The notes below the pieces were generated by a model. The model made no database searches. It was not told the origin of the DNA and was given only the letters and a program-made list of their open reading frames with translations. Position numbers and translations under genes: made by a program. DNA of 64,000 bases. It comes from Tribonema minus. Lineage: Eukaryota > Sar > Xanthophyceae > Tribonematales > Tribonemataceae. Positions 21,728 to 34,233 of this stretch are shown in pieces (position 1 is the first letter of the stretch; each line of letters opens with the position of its first letter). Where the stretch lies: positions 1 through 64,000 of the forward strand of contig JAFCMP010000115.1 in NCBI GenBank assembly GCA_017506865.1, written 5' to 3'.

Positions 21728-24019
21728 GTCGCCACGCGGCGAGTCACTGGAAGAAGATGCGCAAAGCGCTCTTTGGGCACAACATGATGATGTCTGACAC
21801 GACATGATGCCTTTTGACATTGGACTTGGCAATGATGCGTGCGTGCATGACCACACAGCTGCCTGGCTGGGTTGCGTAGAGCTGCTCTGAATTGCAACCT
21901 GCACACAACAAGTGTGACACGGCACAGGTGTCGGAATATCATGCTCTCCCGTAACTGCAGAGTCGTGTAACTGCAAGGACATGTAACTGCCAGGGCGTGA
22001 CTGGCTTAGCTGGCTCTTACTTGAGCAGGTCGCACAAGCAGGTTGCACATACTCATGCCATGCATAAGACTTGTTGCTTGGACTGCTCACTACATAGCTG
22101 GCTCTATCGTGCCAGCTCTATTCACGACCTCGACACTACACTCAATATTCACTTTGCCTTAGCACGGTCCTCCAGCCGGAGTCTCTCTTCCTCCCTGCTG
22201 CCTTGCTACCTGGCTTGGGATCTAGTCATGGAGCTCTAGCTGAATCGTCATTTCCGACAACAGGCACCAAATCTTTTGGTGGAAAGTACATGTTGATTCT
22301 GACATCACAATTTCTTCTCCAGAAGGTAGCTGTGATTGCTCGCACTTACATCAAGCCTCAACCGTACATACAGTCCGCAAGGCAAGGCACACATGCAGAT
22401 TGAAATCCAGACGACCACGGATGCTTGGTGCTTGGCACACATGATCAAAATATATTGCTGCAGCTCCGGGGCGAACTGTAGAGGATCCCGTGTGATAGCA
22501 TCTACTCATTACCTGGGTGTTTTCAATGTTGGTGATGGCAATATCACGTTGGCACATTTGGCCACTGCTTACTTTAGGAGTAGACCTGACTAACTGCCCC
22601 AAACACTGCGGCAACTTGGTGGCCTGTGGCCTCCCACCACTATGCTGCTGGGACTCAAAAAGTGGCTTGTTGAATTGATTGAATTGAGAAGAAATGGCCG
22701 GATGGAGCTAAGGATACACGCTGCCATTTTCGTCAAGCAGCCGCAGGGACCAGGAAGCGTACACACCAGAATGCAAACGATTCGTTCTCGGGCTGCAGCT
22801 GCTGTGGCTGCCCCACTAGATTCTTGAACTTCCCCTACCACCACCGTGGCAGAACCAACAGCATCGGCACAGTGCCAATGTGGACACCGCCGCCACCCAA
22901 TGATTAATGTTTCTTCGCCACGGCAGCGCCACTGAAGCACCGCACTTGAGCACACGCCAAACGTCTTCTCGCCGGTGGAGTAGTGCGTGGGGTCCGTCTT
23001 GAGGAAGAAGAGGTCACGGTGGTGCTTGCTGAGCAATGCGGCAGTACCTGTGCTCGCTGTCCTCAGGCAGCGACGTGGAGGGCACCACATGCATGGCCCA
23101 GTGATCCTGCTGGCAATGTCCCTGAGCTTGGTGGTGCGCTTGGCGTGCTTAATTGGCCTTACGCTTCTCGGTGATCTGTTGGTTTTGTGTACGCCCCCCT
23201 GAGTCCTTCCATGCCACAGAAAGTACAAACATGCATGCTCGTTAACGCCGAGAGGCGTGGCAGCGAATGCGGCTGGTTTGGTGGGTGGGCTGGGCTGCAG
23301 GGCTTGCAGGAGCTAGCACCAGCGGCCCTCAGGTGATGCCAGTGTGCGTAGCTCCTTCGAGAGAACTTCAAACGTGTGGTGGTGTCTCGGAAGCCCTGGC
23401 TGGCGTGCGGAGGAGGGACAGGCAGCGGCTTGGCGTGCTTGGAGAGCAAGCGGAGTCGGCTGCACGCCACGGCACCAACCACAAGTTACTCGCAGCGGTA
23501 AATGGCCATATCTTGTCAGGCTTGCAGCCTGCGGTGAGCCGTGACCTCGCTCATCAAGGAGGCGATGCTTTACTTAGTTATATAGCCTTTCTCTCTAGCG
23601 TCAGCGCCTGGCGCCCAGTGACTCCCTCTGCTTATCTTTATGATATCGGGGTTCACGTAGATAGCCACAATCTCCAGTTCAGGGCCCATCATGGTGACCT
23701 TGGCCTGCATGAAAACTTTGAGATGGAGTCTGCGTGGAGCTGGGTGGCCCTAAGACGGGCCTGTCTGTGGGTGGAGAGTCTTGTAGCTTTGTTTGGTATC
23801 CCTGCTAGTATGTGGGGGACAGTCGCTTGCGGGTGCTTTGTTGGGGGTGATGTGGGGGGCGGGGTGTGGCGTGCAAGCTTTGCATGCTACATCCAAGAGT
23901 GAGACCAAGGCGACACACCTACAACATGGCATTTCCACAGCCACAAGTGGAATATAATAAAAGTACAAACAAAATCGTACAGTGCGCAAATGCCCCGTGC
24001 TTTGACATTTACTGTATTA
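21728..24019. other. No firmly supported gene; some coding-like segments
   Basis: A GC-richer block at 22.6-23.2 kb has a 212-codon minus frame with a plausible stretch (FFLKTDPTHYSTGEKTFGVC, then GEETLIIGWRRCPHWHC), and a 211-codon plus frame spans 23,267-23,902. Neither has a recognisable domain or clear splice context. The rest shows nothing. Confidence 0.4.
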
Positions 24020-24249
24020 TGTTGGAAACTGCAGGCTTCGTATGTCTGCACCAGTAGGTTAAGCCGGGGAGCTTCAGTCCCCTGGTGAGGAGCTTTAGTC
24101 TCCTCGGGACTGACTGGCTCTACCGCCAGGAGTTCGACCATGCCTTGTCTGAACCTGTGCTTAATATTTACTTCGCGGTTTACAGCATATATATCAGTCT
24201 GCACTCTGTCTTCTCTTCGAACTCGTTCCAAGCATCCTACTTTCTAACA
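24020..24249 (+). repeat. 5' LTR of the copia element
   Basis: Starts TGTTGGAA and ends TTCTAACA, the imperfect inverted TG...CA termini usual for LTRs. Its first part matches 29,295-29,430. It contains a hairpin (AGTCCC 24,076-24,081 with GGGACT 24,106-24,111; inner GAGGAG/CTCCTC). Length 230 bp. Confidence 0.9.
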
Positions 24250-24268
24250 TGGTCACACCGATAGGATC
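24250..24268 (+). promoter_or_regulatory. Probable primer binding site
   Basis: The sequence directly after the LTR begins TGGTCACACCG; TGG would pair with the CCA end of a tRNA primer. Many copia elements use initiator tRNA-Met here, but the match beyond TGG was not verified. The gag ATG overlaps the LTR end (24,249-24,251). Confidence 0.5.
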
Positions 24269-27200
24269 AAGGGACGTCCTTCGGCTGCCGATCTTCGACG
24301 GCAAGCAAGAGAGCTGGAGACCATGACACGGCAAGTTCCGTGCCCGAGCAGAACTGATAGGGACCGACGCCGTGTTGAAGACACTGCACGCAGTTTCCCT
24401 CGCCGCCTTGAGCGATGAAGCCAAGGCCGAGCGCCCCAAAGTGGACAAACAAGCGTACGCAGAACTAGTCATGTGCTGCCTTAACGAGTCATACTTCCTT
24501 GTCGAGAGAGTTTCTCCAGGGGCTGACCGCGCAGCACGGGCTTGGTCTTGTCAAAAGTACGAGACGAAGTCAACCTCTCGGAAGCAAGAGCTCAGGCGGC
24601 TCTTCACCGAAAGCCTCATGATTCCAGAACAAGACCCAGATAGCTTCATCATGGGCCTGGACTACATTAGGAGGCAGCTCGACGACAACGGCGTCAAGCT
24701 CACCGACGAGGATTTCAACGGGCATATCCTCGCCAAGCTGCCCATGACTCATCGGAATTATTCAGAAGTAGTGACCCAAGTCGAGCCGGTGCTCGAAACG
24801 ATCACCCTCGAAGACCTTCAGTCTCGCCTCCAAGCGTTCTACAGGCGAAGAGTCATCGACCCGGCAGCTGCAAGCGCTGCCCTAGCCGCCCTCACCCAAG
24901 GTGCCCTCAATACGCCACCTCCAGCTCCAACCAGCGACCAGCCAACCTGCACGCACTGCAACAAGCTGGGACACACTAAAGAGAGGTGTTGGCTACTTCG
25001 CGGCATGCCCCCCAAGTGGCCTCGAGGCCCCAGAGGCCGAGGAGGCCGCAACAGCAGTTACAACAACAACAGGGGCGACAGCGACGACAGCAGAAACAAC
25101 AACAACAACTGGGGCGACTCCAACAGGCGCGACAACGACAACAACAGCAGCAACACTGATCTCGGTTTCATGGCAGCCCCGTCCACAGAAGTCTCCTCCT
25201 CATCAAAGTGGATCATCGATTCCGGCTGCACAAGCCACATGACCTCATCTTCATCATCTTCGGAGGGACTCATCAACATACGACCATTCAACGAGGTCAT
25301 TTCCACCATGAATGGCGGACGTGCTCAAGCCACGGAGAAAGGAGACCTGCGAGGGTTCATCGGCAAGCGTGCCATCACCCTCTACGACGTCGTCATAGTG
25401 CCCAGCATCGGGCCCATCAACCTCTTCTCTGTGAAACAGGCAACCAAGCACAACGCAGAGTTCACATTCAGCAACTCTGGCGCAGGAGTTCGGCTCGGCA
25501 CTATTTTCCTGCCATTTCAGCAGAGTGCCCAGTACTACAACAGCCTATGGACACTGGAGTTCGCTCGACGCCGCGTCGATGCAGGGAGCGAGGTGCAGGG
25601 TGAGCCCACACAATCAGCCAACCTGGCCATCGACGTGAATCTGCTTCATCAGCGTCTGGGCCACATCAGCCACCAGTCAGTCAAGCAGCTCGCTGACCAG
25701 TTGAACATCGATGTGAAAGGCAGTCCCGCAGATTGCGCCAGCTGTGAGCTGGGCAAGAGCCGCCGTCAGCCAGTTCCCAAAGTCACGGACTCGCCATCCA
25801 CCAAACCGCTGGAGGTGCACACGGACTTCATGGGCCCCTTCCCTACGGCCAGCATTGGCGGCTCCAAGTACGCCCAGATCGTGATCGACAACTTCACGGC
25901 TGTGTCAACCCTGTCTTTTCATCACAACAAGGAGTCAACTTCGGCTCGCAAAGGGCTGACCCTCAGAGGGATTTCATAAGGAAGGTGGCAAACCCATCGC
26001 AGCTCAAGATCGAGGCAGCTCGCTCAGACTGCGGCGGGGAGTTCGACAAAGATTTCGACGACGCCTGCGTGGAACCCGGCATCTGGCATCAACGTTCTCC
26101 TTCCTACACGCAGCAGATGAACGGCAAAGCTGAGCGGGCACTTCAAACCATGGTACAGCATGCCAGCTGCATGATGCAGCACGGAAAGGTAATGCCATCC
26201 CTGTGGGCAGAGGCTCTCAACACATCTTGCAACCTCTACAACAGGTCTCCCCACTCATCGCTGGACGGACAAACCCCCATCGAAGCACTCTTGGGGACCA
26301 AGCCCCCGGGCCGCATCGATCATCTGCGGGTATTCGGCGCAAAGTGTTTCCTGCACGTCCCCAAGCCACTGCGCACGAAGCTGCACCCTCGTGCCATCGA
26401 GTGCGTCTTCGTCAGATACGCCCTCAACAAACCGCAGGGCATTTACCGCATCTACAACCCAACAACTCACCAAATTGTTGAGTCATTCCACGTTGCTTTC
26501 CACGAGGAATCGTTGGAGACCGCCCAGCCCGCTCAGCGCTGAGCACGCGGACACTGAGCAGCAGTGGGCAGACCCGCTGGACAGCACACCAGCCGCCGGT
26601 CCACTGGCATCAGCCGCCCCCGCACCAGCGGCACCTGCACCCGAGACGGATGCCCCTCCCACTCAGACTGGGCGCTACCCTACCCGCACAAGGCAGCAGC
26701 CTGACCTCTACGTCGCGGGGGCTGCCTCAGGCCGCGTCATGCCGACCAGACAGGGAGCAAACCTGGCGGTGCATTGCCCCGATTCGGACATGGGCAACCA
26801 AATGGAGGCAGCCTACCTACTAGTAGGCGCCCATATTGGTGACCCTGCCTCTTACTACGAGGCGATCGACTCACCCCACAGCGAGCAGTGGAAACAGGCA
26901 GTCCACGAGGAGATGGCTGCCCTTGTCAACAACAACACCTGGGACATCGTTCAGCTCCCACCTGGCCGCAAAGCCATCGGCACCAAGTGGCTCTTCAAGA
27001 CCAAGCTCAACGCCGCTGGTGAGGTCACGCGCTACAAGGCACGCCTAGTGGTCCAGGGCTTCACTCAGCAAGAGGGGGTCGACTACTTCGACACCTATGC
27101 GCCAGTCGCCACCATGACAACCGTCCGCACCCTGGTTGCTGCTGCAGCATACCACGACTGGGAGTTGGAACAGCTCGACGTCGACACAGCATTTCTCAAC

Positions 27201-27482
27201 GCACCAGTGGACGAAGAGGTCTACGCGACCATTCCGCCGGGCTACGAGGAAGTTCAACCTTCGACGACCGGCGTGAAACTGGTGTACAAGCTCCGCCGCA
27301 GCCTCTATGGCCTCAAACAGGCGCCTCGAAACTGGAACCTCCACCTCAACACGTGGCTTGAGCACACGGGCTTCACCCGATCAATAGTCGACACCTGCCT
27401 CTACGTCAACACCAACTCCGACAACAGCTTCATCGCCATTGTTGTCTATGTGGATGACCTGCTGGCAGTTTCCAACTCAGAG

Positions 27483-27592
27483 AAGCTCGTCAACGCTTTC
27501 AAAGCCAGCATTCGTGCTGACTTCAACGTCAAAGACCAAGCTCGTCAACGCTTTCAAAGCCAGCATTCGTGCTGACTTCAACGTCAAAGACC
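27483..27592 (+). repeat. Exact 55-bp tandem duplication inside reverse transcriptase
   Basis: Copies 27,483-27,537 and 27,538-27,592, beginning AAGCTCGTCAACGCTTTC. Because 55 is not a multiple of three, it shifts the frame just after the YVDD motif. The two copies look identical, so the event is recent relative to other damage. Confidence 0.95.
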
Positions 27593-28592
27593 TTGGTCAC
27601 CTCGAGTACTTCCTCGGCATCCGCGTCCGCCGCGATCGCGCCAACAGAAAGCTCACCATGGACCAGCAACACTACGTCACGGCCATGCTCAACAAATTCA
27701 ACTTCGACACCAGCAAGCCAGTTGCGTCTCCCTCAGCTGACGCTCCCCTCACAAAGACGCTTGACTCTGTGTCATCGGCAGACGCCAGCTTCATGGCATC
27801 GTTTCCCTACCGCAGCGCTGTTGGATCTCTCCTCTACCTAGCAGTTGCCACGCGGCCCGACATCAGCAACTCTGTGCGAGAGACATCCCGATTCATGCAC
27901 AACCCAAGCCGGAGCCAGTGGGACGCGTGCTCTCGCATCTTCCGTTGCCTCAACGGCACTCGCGATTTCTCCCTCAGCTATGATTTCTCAGAGACGAAGA
28001 CCCTCCATCTCGCCGGCTACTGCGACGCCGACCACGCCAGCGATATCGTAACGCGCCGCTCCACGACAGGCTACATCTTCTTCCTCGGCAGTGCCGCCAT
28101 CTCATGGTGCTCTCGCCTACAGACAACTGTGGCCCAGTCTTCCGCAGAGGCCGAGTACATGGCACTGACAGAGGCTGCCAACGAGGCCATCTACCTGCGT
28201 GCGCTGCTGAATGACATCCACATGCCGCAGCTCACAGCGACCACAATCTACGAAGACAACCAGGGCGCAATCAACCTCGCCAACAACCCGATGCACCATC
28301 GCCGCACCAAGCACATCGATGTGAAGTATCATCACATTCGCCACCACGTGAGCGAGGGGGCGATTGCCCTTCAGTATGTCAGGACGACCGAGCAGCTCGC
28401 CGACAGCCTCACCAAAGGAGTGGGAGGCACCACGCTGCGCGGACTCACCAACATCATCTTCACACAGGGTTAGTACACACCCGCTGTCAGAACAACCCCC
28501 CTGTCGTTTCGCCGAAATGCAACAGAAACATCCGTAACGGCAACATCAACTTTTTCTTTGGAGGCCTTCACTCCCACCATCCTACAGCAGCC

Positions 28593-29160
28593 ATGGCGCA
28601 GCACATGGCACCTGAGGCGGCTACACGCAGCGCGGCAAGGGACAATTTTCTCGCAACCACTGCAGTAGTTCTTTCGCACTCCTTTCAAGGGGAACCCTTA
28701 GACCCATCCGTCGTTTGGGTGATCGAACCTGAGGACCGACCACCATGCCATCTGCATCAGCGGCGTAATGGGGGCTGTCTCTTCCTCATCGAGGCATTCT
28801 ACGACCCGACATTCACCTTCAACGGAACGCTGTGGCCCTGACTACGTCGAAACGGCAGCAAGCTGCGTCTGGCTCGCGACGAACTCGACATTGACCAACC
28901 GGACGACCACCGCAACACCTTGTTTTTCGACTACGAGTACAACGTGGTCATCCTCTCTCCTCGGTGAAATGCACATTATCGGCACCACCGACAACGTCAC
29001 GCGTATCCTCCACGACAACGGGTACCCTCTACCTATCGCCGACTTCACCAACGTGCTTCCAATGGACGAAGACACGTTGGCGGACGCCCTGGCGGACCAT
29101 GAGGACTTCATGGTTTGCGCCGGAGCCCTTGCGAACATGCCGGACGCATGGCTTTCGTAA
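28593..29160 (+). pseudogene. Extra reading frame between RNase H and the 3' LTR of the copia element
   Basis: A coding-like run in three successive frames: from ATG 28,593 (MAQHMAPEAATRSAARDN, then VVWVIEPEDRPPCHLH, ending near GTLWP), then RRNGSKLRLARDELDIDQPD and TLFFDYEYNVVILSPR, then EMHIIGTTDNVTRILHDNGY and MDEDTLADALADHEDF up to stop 29,160. Codon composition resembles pol. Copia elements normally have only a short untranslated region here; some lineages carry an additional ORF. It shows no membrane segment or signal peptide, so it does not look like an envelope protein; it appears acidic and soluble. Function unknown. Confidence 0.5.
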
Positions 29161-29294
29161 CCAGAGGGGGCAACTCAGGCCGCATCTTGGCCTGAGAGGG
29201 GGTACATTGGTGTCTTCAAAAGTAGTTACTTTCACACAGCCACAAGGCATAGTCAGACACTTAGTTGCAGCCCTCAATTCAGCCTGAGAGGGGG

Positions 29295-29430
29295 TGTTGG
29301 AAACTGCAGGCTTCGTATGTCTGCACCAGTAGGTTAAGCCGGGGAGCTTCAGTCCCCTGGTGAGGAGCATTAGTCTCCTCGGGACTGACTGACTGGTGAG
29401 GAGCTTTAGTCTCCTCGGGACTGACTGGCT
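29295..29430 (+). repeat. 3' LTR, truncated, with an internal 36-bp duplication
   Basis: Matches the 5' LTR from TGTTGGAA to GACTGACTGGCT, then diverges at 29,431. A 36-bp block is doubled (29,357-29,392 and 29,393-29,428), repeating the LTR hairpin. About 120 bp of the 5' LTR have no convincing counterpart. Confidence 0.9.
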
Positions 29431-32400
29431 GAACTTACTGAGCTTTACTTGCAAAGCAGAGCGGTTGGGCCTCACCTGGATGTCAAACACAGTGTACTTG
29501 GAGCTGTCCTGAATGCCAAAAGAACACATGAGAATACGTGCATGTTTTTTGTGTGTGGCACCAGAAAGAGAGGCGGGCATACAAGTGGACACAACAGACA
29601 CATGATGTGGGCTTTTGGGCGTTGCAAATCGTCGAAGCTCATCACCTTGGATGATCATGCCTGTCTGCATGTATCCATTCAGCACGTGTGTGTGGTGCTG
29701 CCGCGCGCTTTGCTTTTCCCCATGAGCCAGGTAATACTGAGGTATAAACCATCATCAAAGGTACAGGAAACATCGTGTATACATACCACAAATGCACATG
29801 CTTGACATGGTGTACGTTCATGCCGCCACGCTCCTCATGAAAAACCTGCAGCTGCACCACCAAAAGCTGCGTGTGCACGTAAACGGCTCAGGCGCCAACT
29901 TTGCTGACACTGCCACCGCGGCATATGACCCCTGGGCTGCAAAGATTTGTAATGCAGGTCTGAGTTGATGTTTGCATTCGTGCTGATGCCATTGAGATTG
30001 ACTCTCAAGACCTGATTCAATGGCGTGGCACACCCAATGGCCTGTCATTCACCGCACTCCCATTCATTACCCATTTATTCTGCTGTCTTCTCATGGCCGC
30101 ATCATCGCAGGTGCTGCACGCATACTGTCACTTGGCGTCAGCATGTAATTGCGATGTAGGAACAGCTGCTGCGCCTAGCACAATAGTGTCAGAGCTTCCG
30201 TGCGCAGCAGGCCGCTGTTGCCAGGATGGCAGAAAAGCCGGCCCCGATGCGACGGCTGCACAGACCGGGTTGAAAGCGCATGCGGGCTCGTGGGCGCAAA
30301 ATTCCGCAGCGGACGCGCAAGCACACAAGGTGGCAAGGCAGCGTCACGCACAGAGGGGAATGCCATAATGGCATGAGGAGGGGTTGGTGTATTGCAGCGA
30401 GAGGCCATGAGGGGGCTGGGGGTGCGGCGGGGTGGGGGGGACAGTTGGCACTTGCACCGGCAGCAATATAATTTGCTGGTGCATGTAGACGGCCTACTAG
30501 GGGGCAGGCATGGGGGTGAAGGGGTCATGAGTGGACGTGCAGCAGCACATGTCACCAGCTGCTGTAACAGTTGCAGAAGCAGCACACACGTAAGGGGTAC
30601 TGTATCCTGGCACAGTAGTCTTCATGCCTCTTACGTTATCATGATTTCATGCGTCCAGGTGTGGGGACAAAAGTACAAGGCTCGATAGAAAGTACAATGC
30701 ATTGCTCTACGGCAACAATTGGCACTCCGAGTCTGTACTGCCAGCACTCAAAGCCATGCAGGCGGCCTCTCTGAGACTGCAAAAGGTTGTCTTGGGGTGA
30801 TTTACTCTTAAATTTGAGATCACTAAGAATAGAGTACCCATAGGCATCAGTGAGATTCCCAACAAAAGCTTTAGGCCTGTAGGTTGGGGGCTGTGGCCCG
30901 GGGGTTCTCAGTGTGGCTCTGCTGCTGCCCTTTGACTTCAAAGTGGCACTGCGTCACACTTTGAAGGCCCTGGTGGGCAGCCCTCATAAAGGTTTTAGAA
31001 TCTGATGAGAATCGATGATAACATATTTACAAGATGCAGCCGAGCGCTGCTGCCATCTGACTTGAGCCTCTGCTCGAGTCGGACGACTACCTGGAAAACA
31101 AATGCGGGCACAACCGTCTTAACTCTGTAAATGAGGCCGAGCGCTTGCTACTTCAAGATGTGCTGCATGTACTAGCACAAGCATATGCATAGGTGTATAT
31201 TCTTCAAGCTGATGCACGTCAAAACAGTGTTTCATGCCGCCAGCTCCTCAAGAGCAGCTGACTCAGAGTCGACTATATCTACTTTGAAAATATTCGTAGC
31301 GCCTGCCAGTGTTTGATGTCTGCATCAATTGCAATTCAGAACTTTACAGGCTACGGATGCTGACGATGTAGCATGATGCTGTTGATTGAACCTACTACTT
31401 GTAGGTACTACTATAGTTGTAAGTGCCATAATCATGCCAGTGGCCATTTACATTGGCAGCTGCTGCAGCTGCTGCTGTTTGCATCATATGCATTATGACA
31501 CCACGCTAGCGGCAGGGCCGCTGACCACACCAGCGGCAGGGGCACCAGCGTGCTGCACGTGCATCTGTACTCATGGAATTCAAGTTGTATTCAAGGTGTA
31601 TATAGAGGGAGCGGCCCCAAGAATCAATGGCAGCCTCAGTGTTTGCCCATCAAGTTTGAGCTAGCAATGTACGCCCAATTGAAACACAAGCGCCTGATAG
31701 TATACGTGGTGCTAATGAGCGCTTAAGCTTAAGCAGCAATTGTTTAAACAATGTCACTGCTATTATCATATTTGATGTTGCCAGTTGCCACAAGTGTTTG
31801 ACTGTAAAAGTTGCTTGCCGCAGCACCATCGCTGACCTACGAGTACTACTTGGGGGGGGGGGCACATGGAGGAGGACGTAGGGGAGCTCCTAGGATTGCG
31901 AGATGCCATTTGGCGGCGGCGGTGTCTGAGTGGTTGTCATTGAGACATTTCAGACTGTCACACGACATGTAGATTCCGCAAAGCAAGCTTCAAGTCATGC
32001 CATGGCATCCATGTGGGCTTTTGCGCGCCCCTCATGAGTGAGAATCAACAAAAAGTACTACTAGTCAGTAATACCGCAGTCCCGACTTCAATTTTTCCAA
32101 TATCTATTGAATGCAGTCACTGACGGTCTGTCAGTGAGCCACTGGCAGTCTGCCCATGCCGGGCCAGTGCGCCGCGCAGTGCCCAACTTGAAAACTTGCC
32201 GCGCTGCTAGCAGCCTGAGCTGTACGAGGCCATAATAATTGACATCTCGATTCAGAAATCGAGAGCAGCTGTACTGACGGTCATGCATGCCATCTGCATC
32301 CGAGACTGAAGCTTAGACTGAGTCTATTAGCTAGCTCATACGATATCATGTCTTGAGTGGCTAAAGTCGGAAACATGATGCCAGTGGCATTGTCTGCACA

Positions 32401-33600
32401 TATGCAGCTGAGACAGACACTGTGTGGCAGTCGAACCTATGATAGCGGTTCGGGATCCCATCGGCGGCGAGCTGCAGGACCTCAGAGTCTGATTCATTGA
32501 ATCATCGGATGCCAGTGGTCTTACAGACATCGCCACGGCAGTGACAGCCTAACAACGGGCCCGGACCCAGCAACAAACCACTTTCAAGTTGGCGAAGTCT
32601 GGTTGAACCCGGCCAGCATTCGCTCTGATGTTCAAAATGAAGTCAAGGTTATCAGTGAAGGTTCCAGTGTTGAAGTTGGTGAGAATTTCACGATGAGCCC
32701 TAAGCACTTTTCAAAGATTTATTTGGAGTTGAATTTATGTACTTAGCCAATTTTGCAGTTGAGGTTGAAGTTCAAGTCCAAATTCAACATGGTATATCTC
32801 AAGATTCTCAGCGTTGAAAAAAAATCATTTTACTAAAAAAAAACATTTTGCTACATAATTTATTTCTGGGCGAAGTGCCTAGTCGCTTGTTGTGCTCGCG
32901 TCGCAGTGCCCATTCTCAGCGGCACAGGCGTGCACGCCATCACGCCGTGTATAGTGTGCGTGTTTGTGCTGAAGAAGGGGAGTGGGCACGCCATCACCCT
33001 GTGTAGTGCTCGTGTTTGTGCTGAAGAAGGGGAGTGGCCGCGGGGTCGCTGGAGGTACAACGCATGGCGCCAGCGCATGCAGTGCCCGCATACCCTAAGA
33101 TGCTGCGTGGCGGACGTGCGGGCTTGCTCTGCATGCTTTGCAGCGCAGCAGCCGCTGCAGCAAAAAAGCATGCACAGCAAAGAGGCGCCATGAGAGGGGG
33201 TGAATGCGGTCCTTGCCGGCCTGTGCAACGGGAGAAATGGGTTGCCTAGTCTCATGTCTCACGCCGGCTGCCCAAAGCCCCAGTGGGCGCTGCAGCGCTT
33301 TAAGCGCAGCATACATGACTTTAGCCGTTGCTTTCGCTTGTGTTAAAAACCCCTACCCCAAAGCTGGAGGCCAGAGACCCTTGTGCAACAAGAGCAAGAG
33401 CAAGAGGATGCCCGGCCTCATGACGACTCTGCGGAGGCCACAACAGCACCACCGCCTGCCACAAGCGAGCAAACTGTGAATCCCACAACAGTGTCACAGA
33501 CAGTGTGCTGCAGCGGGTTCAGCTAAGCTTTAAAGTCATTGACAAGTGGACAGCGCCGCCCACAACTCGCTCATTAGCATTCACCAGCCTCCCTTGCGGC
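29431..33600. other. No supported gene
   Basis: About 4.2 kb in which I see only short frames on both strands without motifs or consistent splice phases. It contains AT-rich tracts (32,815-32,865), a G-run at 31,852-31,861 and one tandem repeat listed separately. Confidence 0.5.
32933..33037. repeat. Tandem duplication of about 54 bp
   Basis: Units 32,933-32,986 and 32,987-33,037 begin CACGCCATCAC and end TGCTGAAGAAGGGGAGTGG, with a few differences including a short gap. Confidence 0.85.
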
Positions 33601-33687
33601 CTTGATTAAACACAAGACAATGCGTATGCGGCACACCTGTCAAGCCTGAGGGTGCAGTGCAAGATGACCATGACGTGAGAACAAGGT

Positions 33688-34233
33688 TCATGAACAGTCG
33701 ACTGAGCAGAGGTAATAGGCACCAGATGATCCCAGCAACAGCACGCCTCGTAGTCGCCAAGCTGCACACACAAGAGTAACATCAATTTTGCACACCAAAC
33801 AAAGTACAGACCTGTTGCGGCAGTAACTGCACAGGACATATGAGGGTCGTCACTGTGACGGTCTGACATGTGGTGCACACCTACCAGCTGTCAATGACCT
33901 CTGGTAAGCGATAGCTATGTGATGATCTGCACGCTTGTGTTGACAAGATAACGAATTTAAAACCTCGAGCGCTTCTGTATGTTTCCGTACACAATGACCA
34001 TGACCAACCCAAATCAACTTAAATGTGTCTGTGTGAATTCACCTGCATCGTATCGTCGCCTCGTGTCTCGCACAGCAGCCAGGAAAGGCGCAGTCAGTCC
34101 TGGCGGGAGGCAGGCCAGGCATGGCGATGTTTCCTCAAGGAGCGCCACGCGTTCCCATGTGGCATAACCGTGGTACGACAGGTGCGCGGAGAGGAAGAGG
34201 TACAGCTGCGACGGAATCTGCATCCCACAGAGT
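33688..34233 (-). CDS. Candidate 3' end of a minus-strand gene, function unknown
   Basis: Two exons with matching phase: 34,233-34,043 (after CTCCAG, donor GTGAAT) and 33,761-33,688 (after GTGTGCAG, stop TGA). Translation includes MQIPSQLYLFLSAHLSYHGY, ATWERVALLEETSPCLACLP and FLAAVRDTRRRYDA, continuing AWRLRGVLLLGSSGAYYLC. Possible earlier exons lie at about 34,750-34,650 (LLAISVPRSCVGELMHQRW). No family recognised. Confidence 0.35.

Larger units (their letters stand above)
24249..28473 (+). pseudogene. Copia Gag-Pol polyprotein, broken
   Basis: The ATG at 24,249 starts gag (LPIFDGKQESW). An in-frame TGA at 24,324 replaces what should be a Trp before HGKFRARAEL. After that come the zinc knuckle CTHCNKLGHTKERC (CX2CX4HX4C), protease motif DSGCTSHM, the GAG-pre-integrase HHCC-type region (LLHQRLGH, CASCELGK) and integrase core. 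A frame change lies near 25,940-25,980 and another near 26,520-26,545. Reverse transcriptase follows (GTKWLFKTKLNAAGEVTRYK, YVDDLLAV). A 55-bp tandem duplication at 27,483-27,592 shifts the frame. RNase H ends the protein (LAGYCDADHAS, AEAEYMAL, TKHIDVKYHHIR), stop at 28,473. Every major copia domain is present, so decay is moderate. Confidence 0.95.
24020..29430 (+). mobile_element. Ty1/copia LTR retrotransposon, degenerate
   Basis: Bounded by a complete 5' LTR (24,020-24,249) and a partial 3' LTR (29,295-29,430). The internal order is gag with zinc knuckle, protease, integrase, reverse transcriptase, RNase H, which is the copia order. At least four breaks disrupt the polyprotein. A purine-rich tract (GAGAGGGGG) directly precedes the 3' LTR. 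The copy is dead for its own transposition. No target-site duplication can be checked because the right LTR end is missing. Confidence 0.95.

Noticed and set aside
24324..24326. Recoding of UGA in gag (selenocysteine or read-through)
   Set aside because: The element has several other frame breaks, and a single Trp to stop change explains the TGA more simply.
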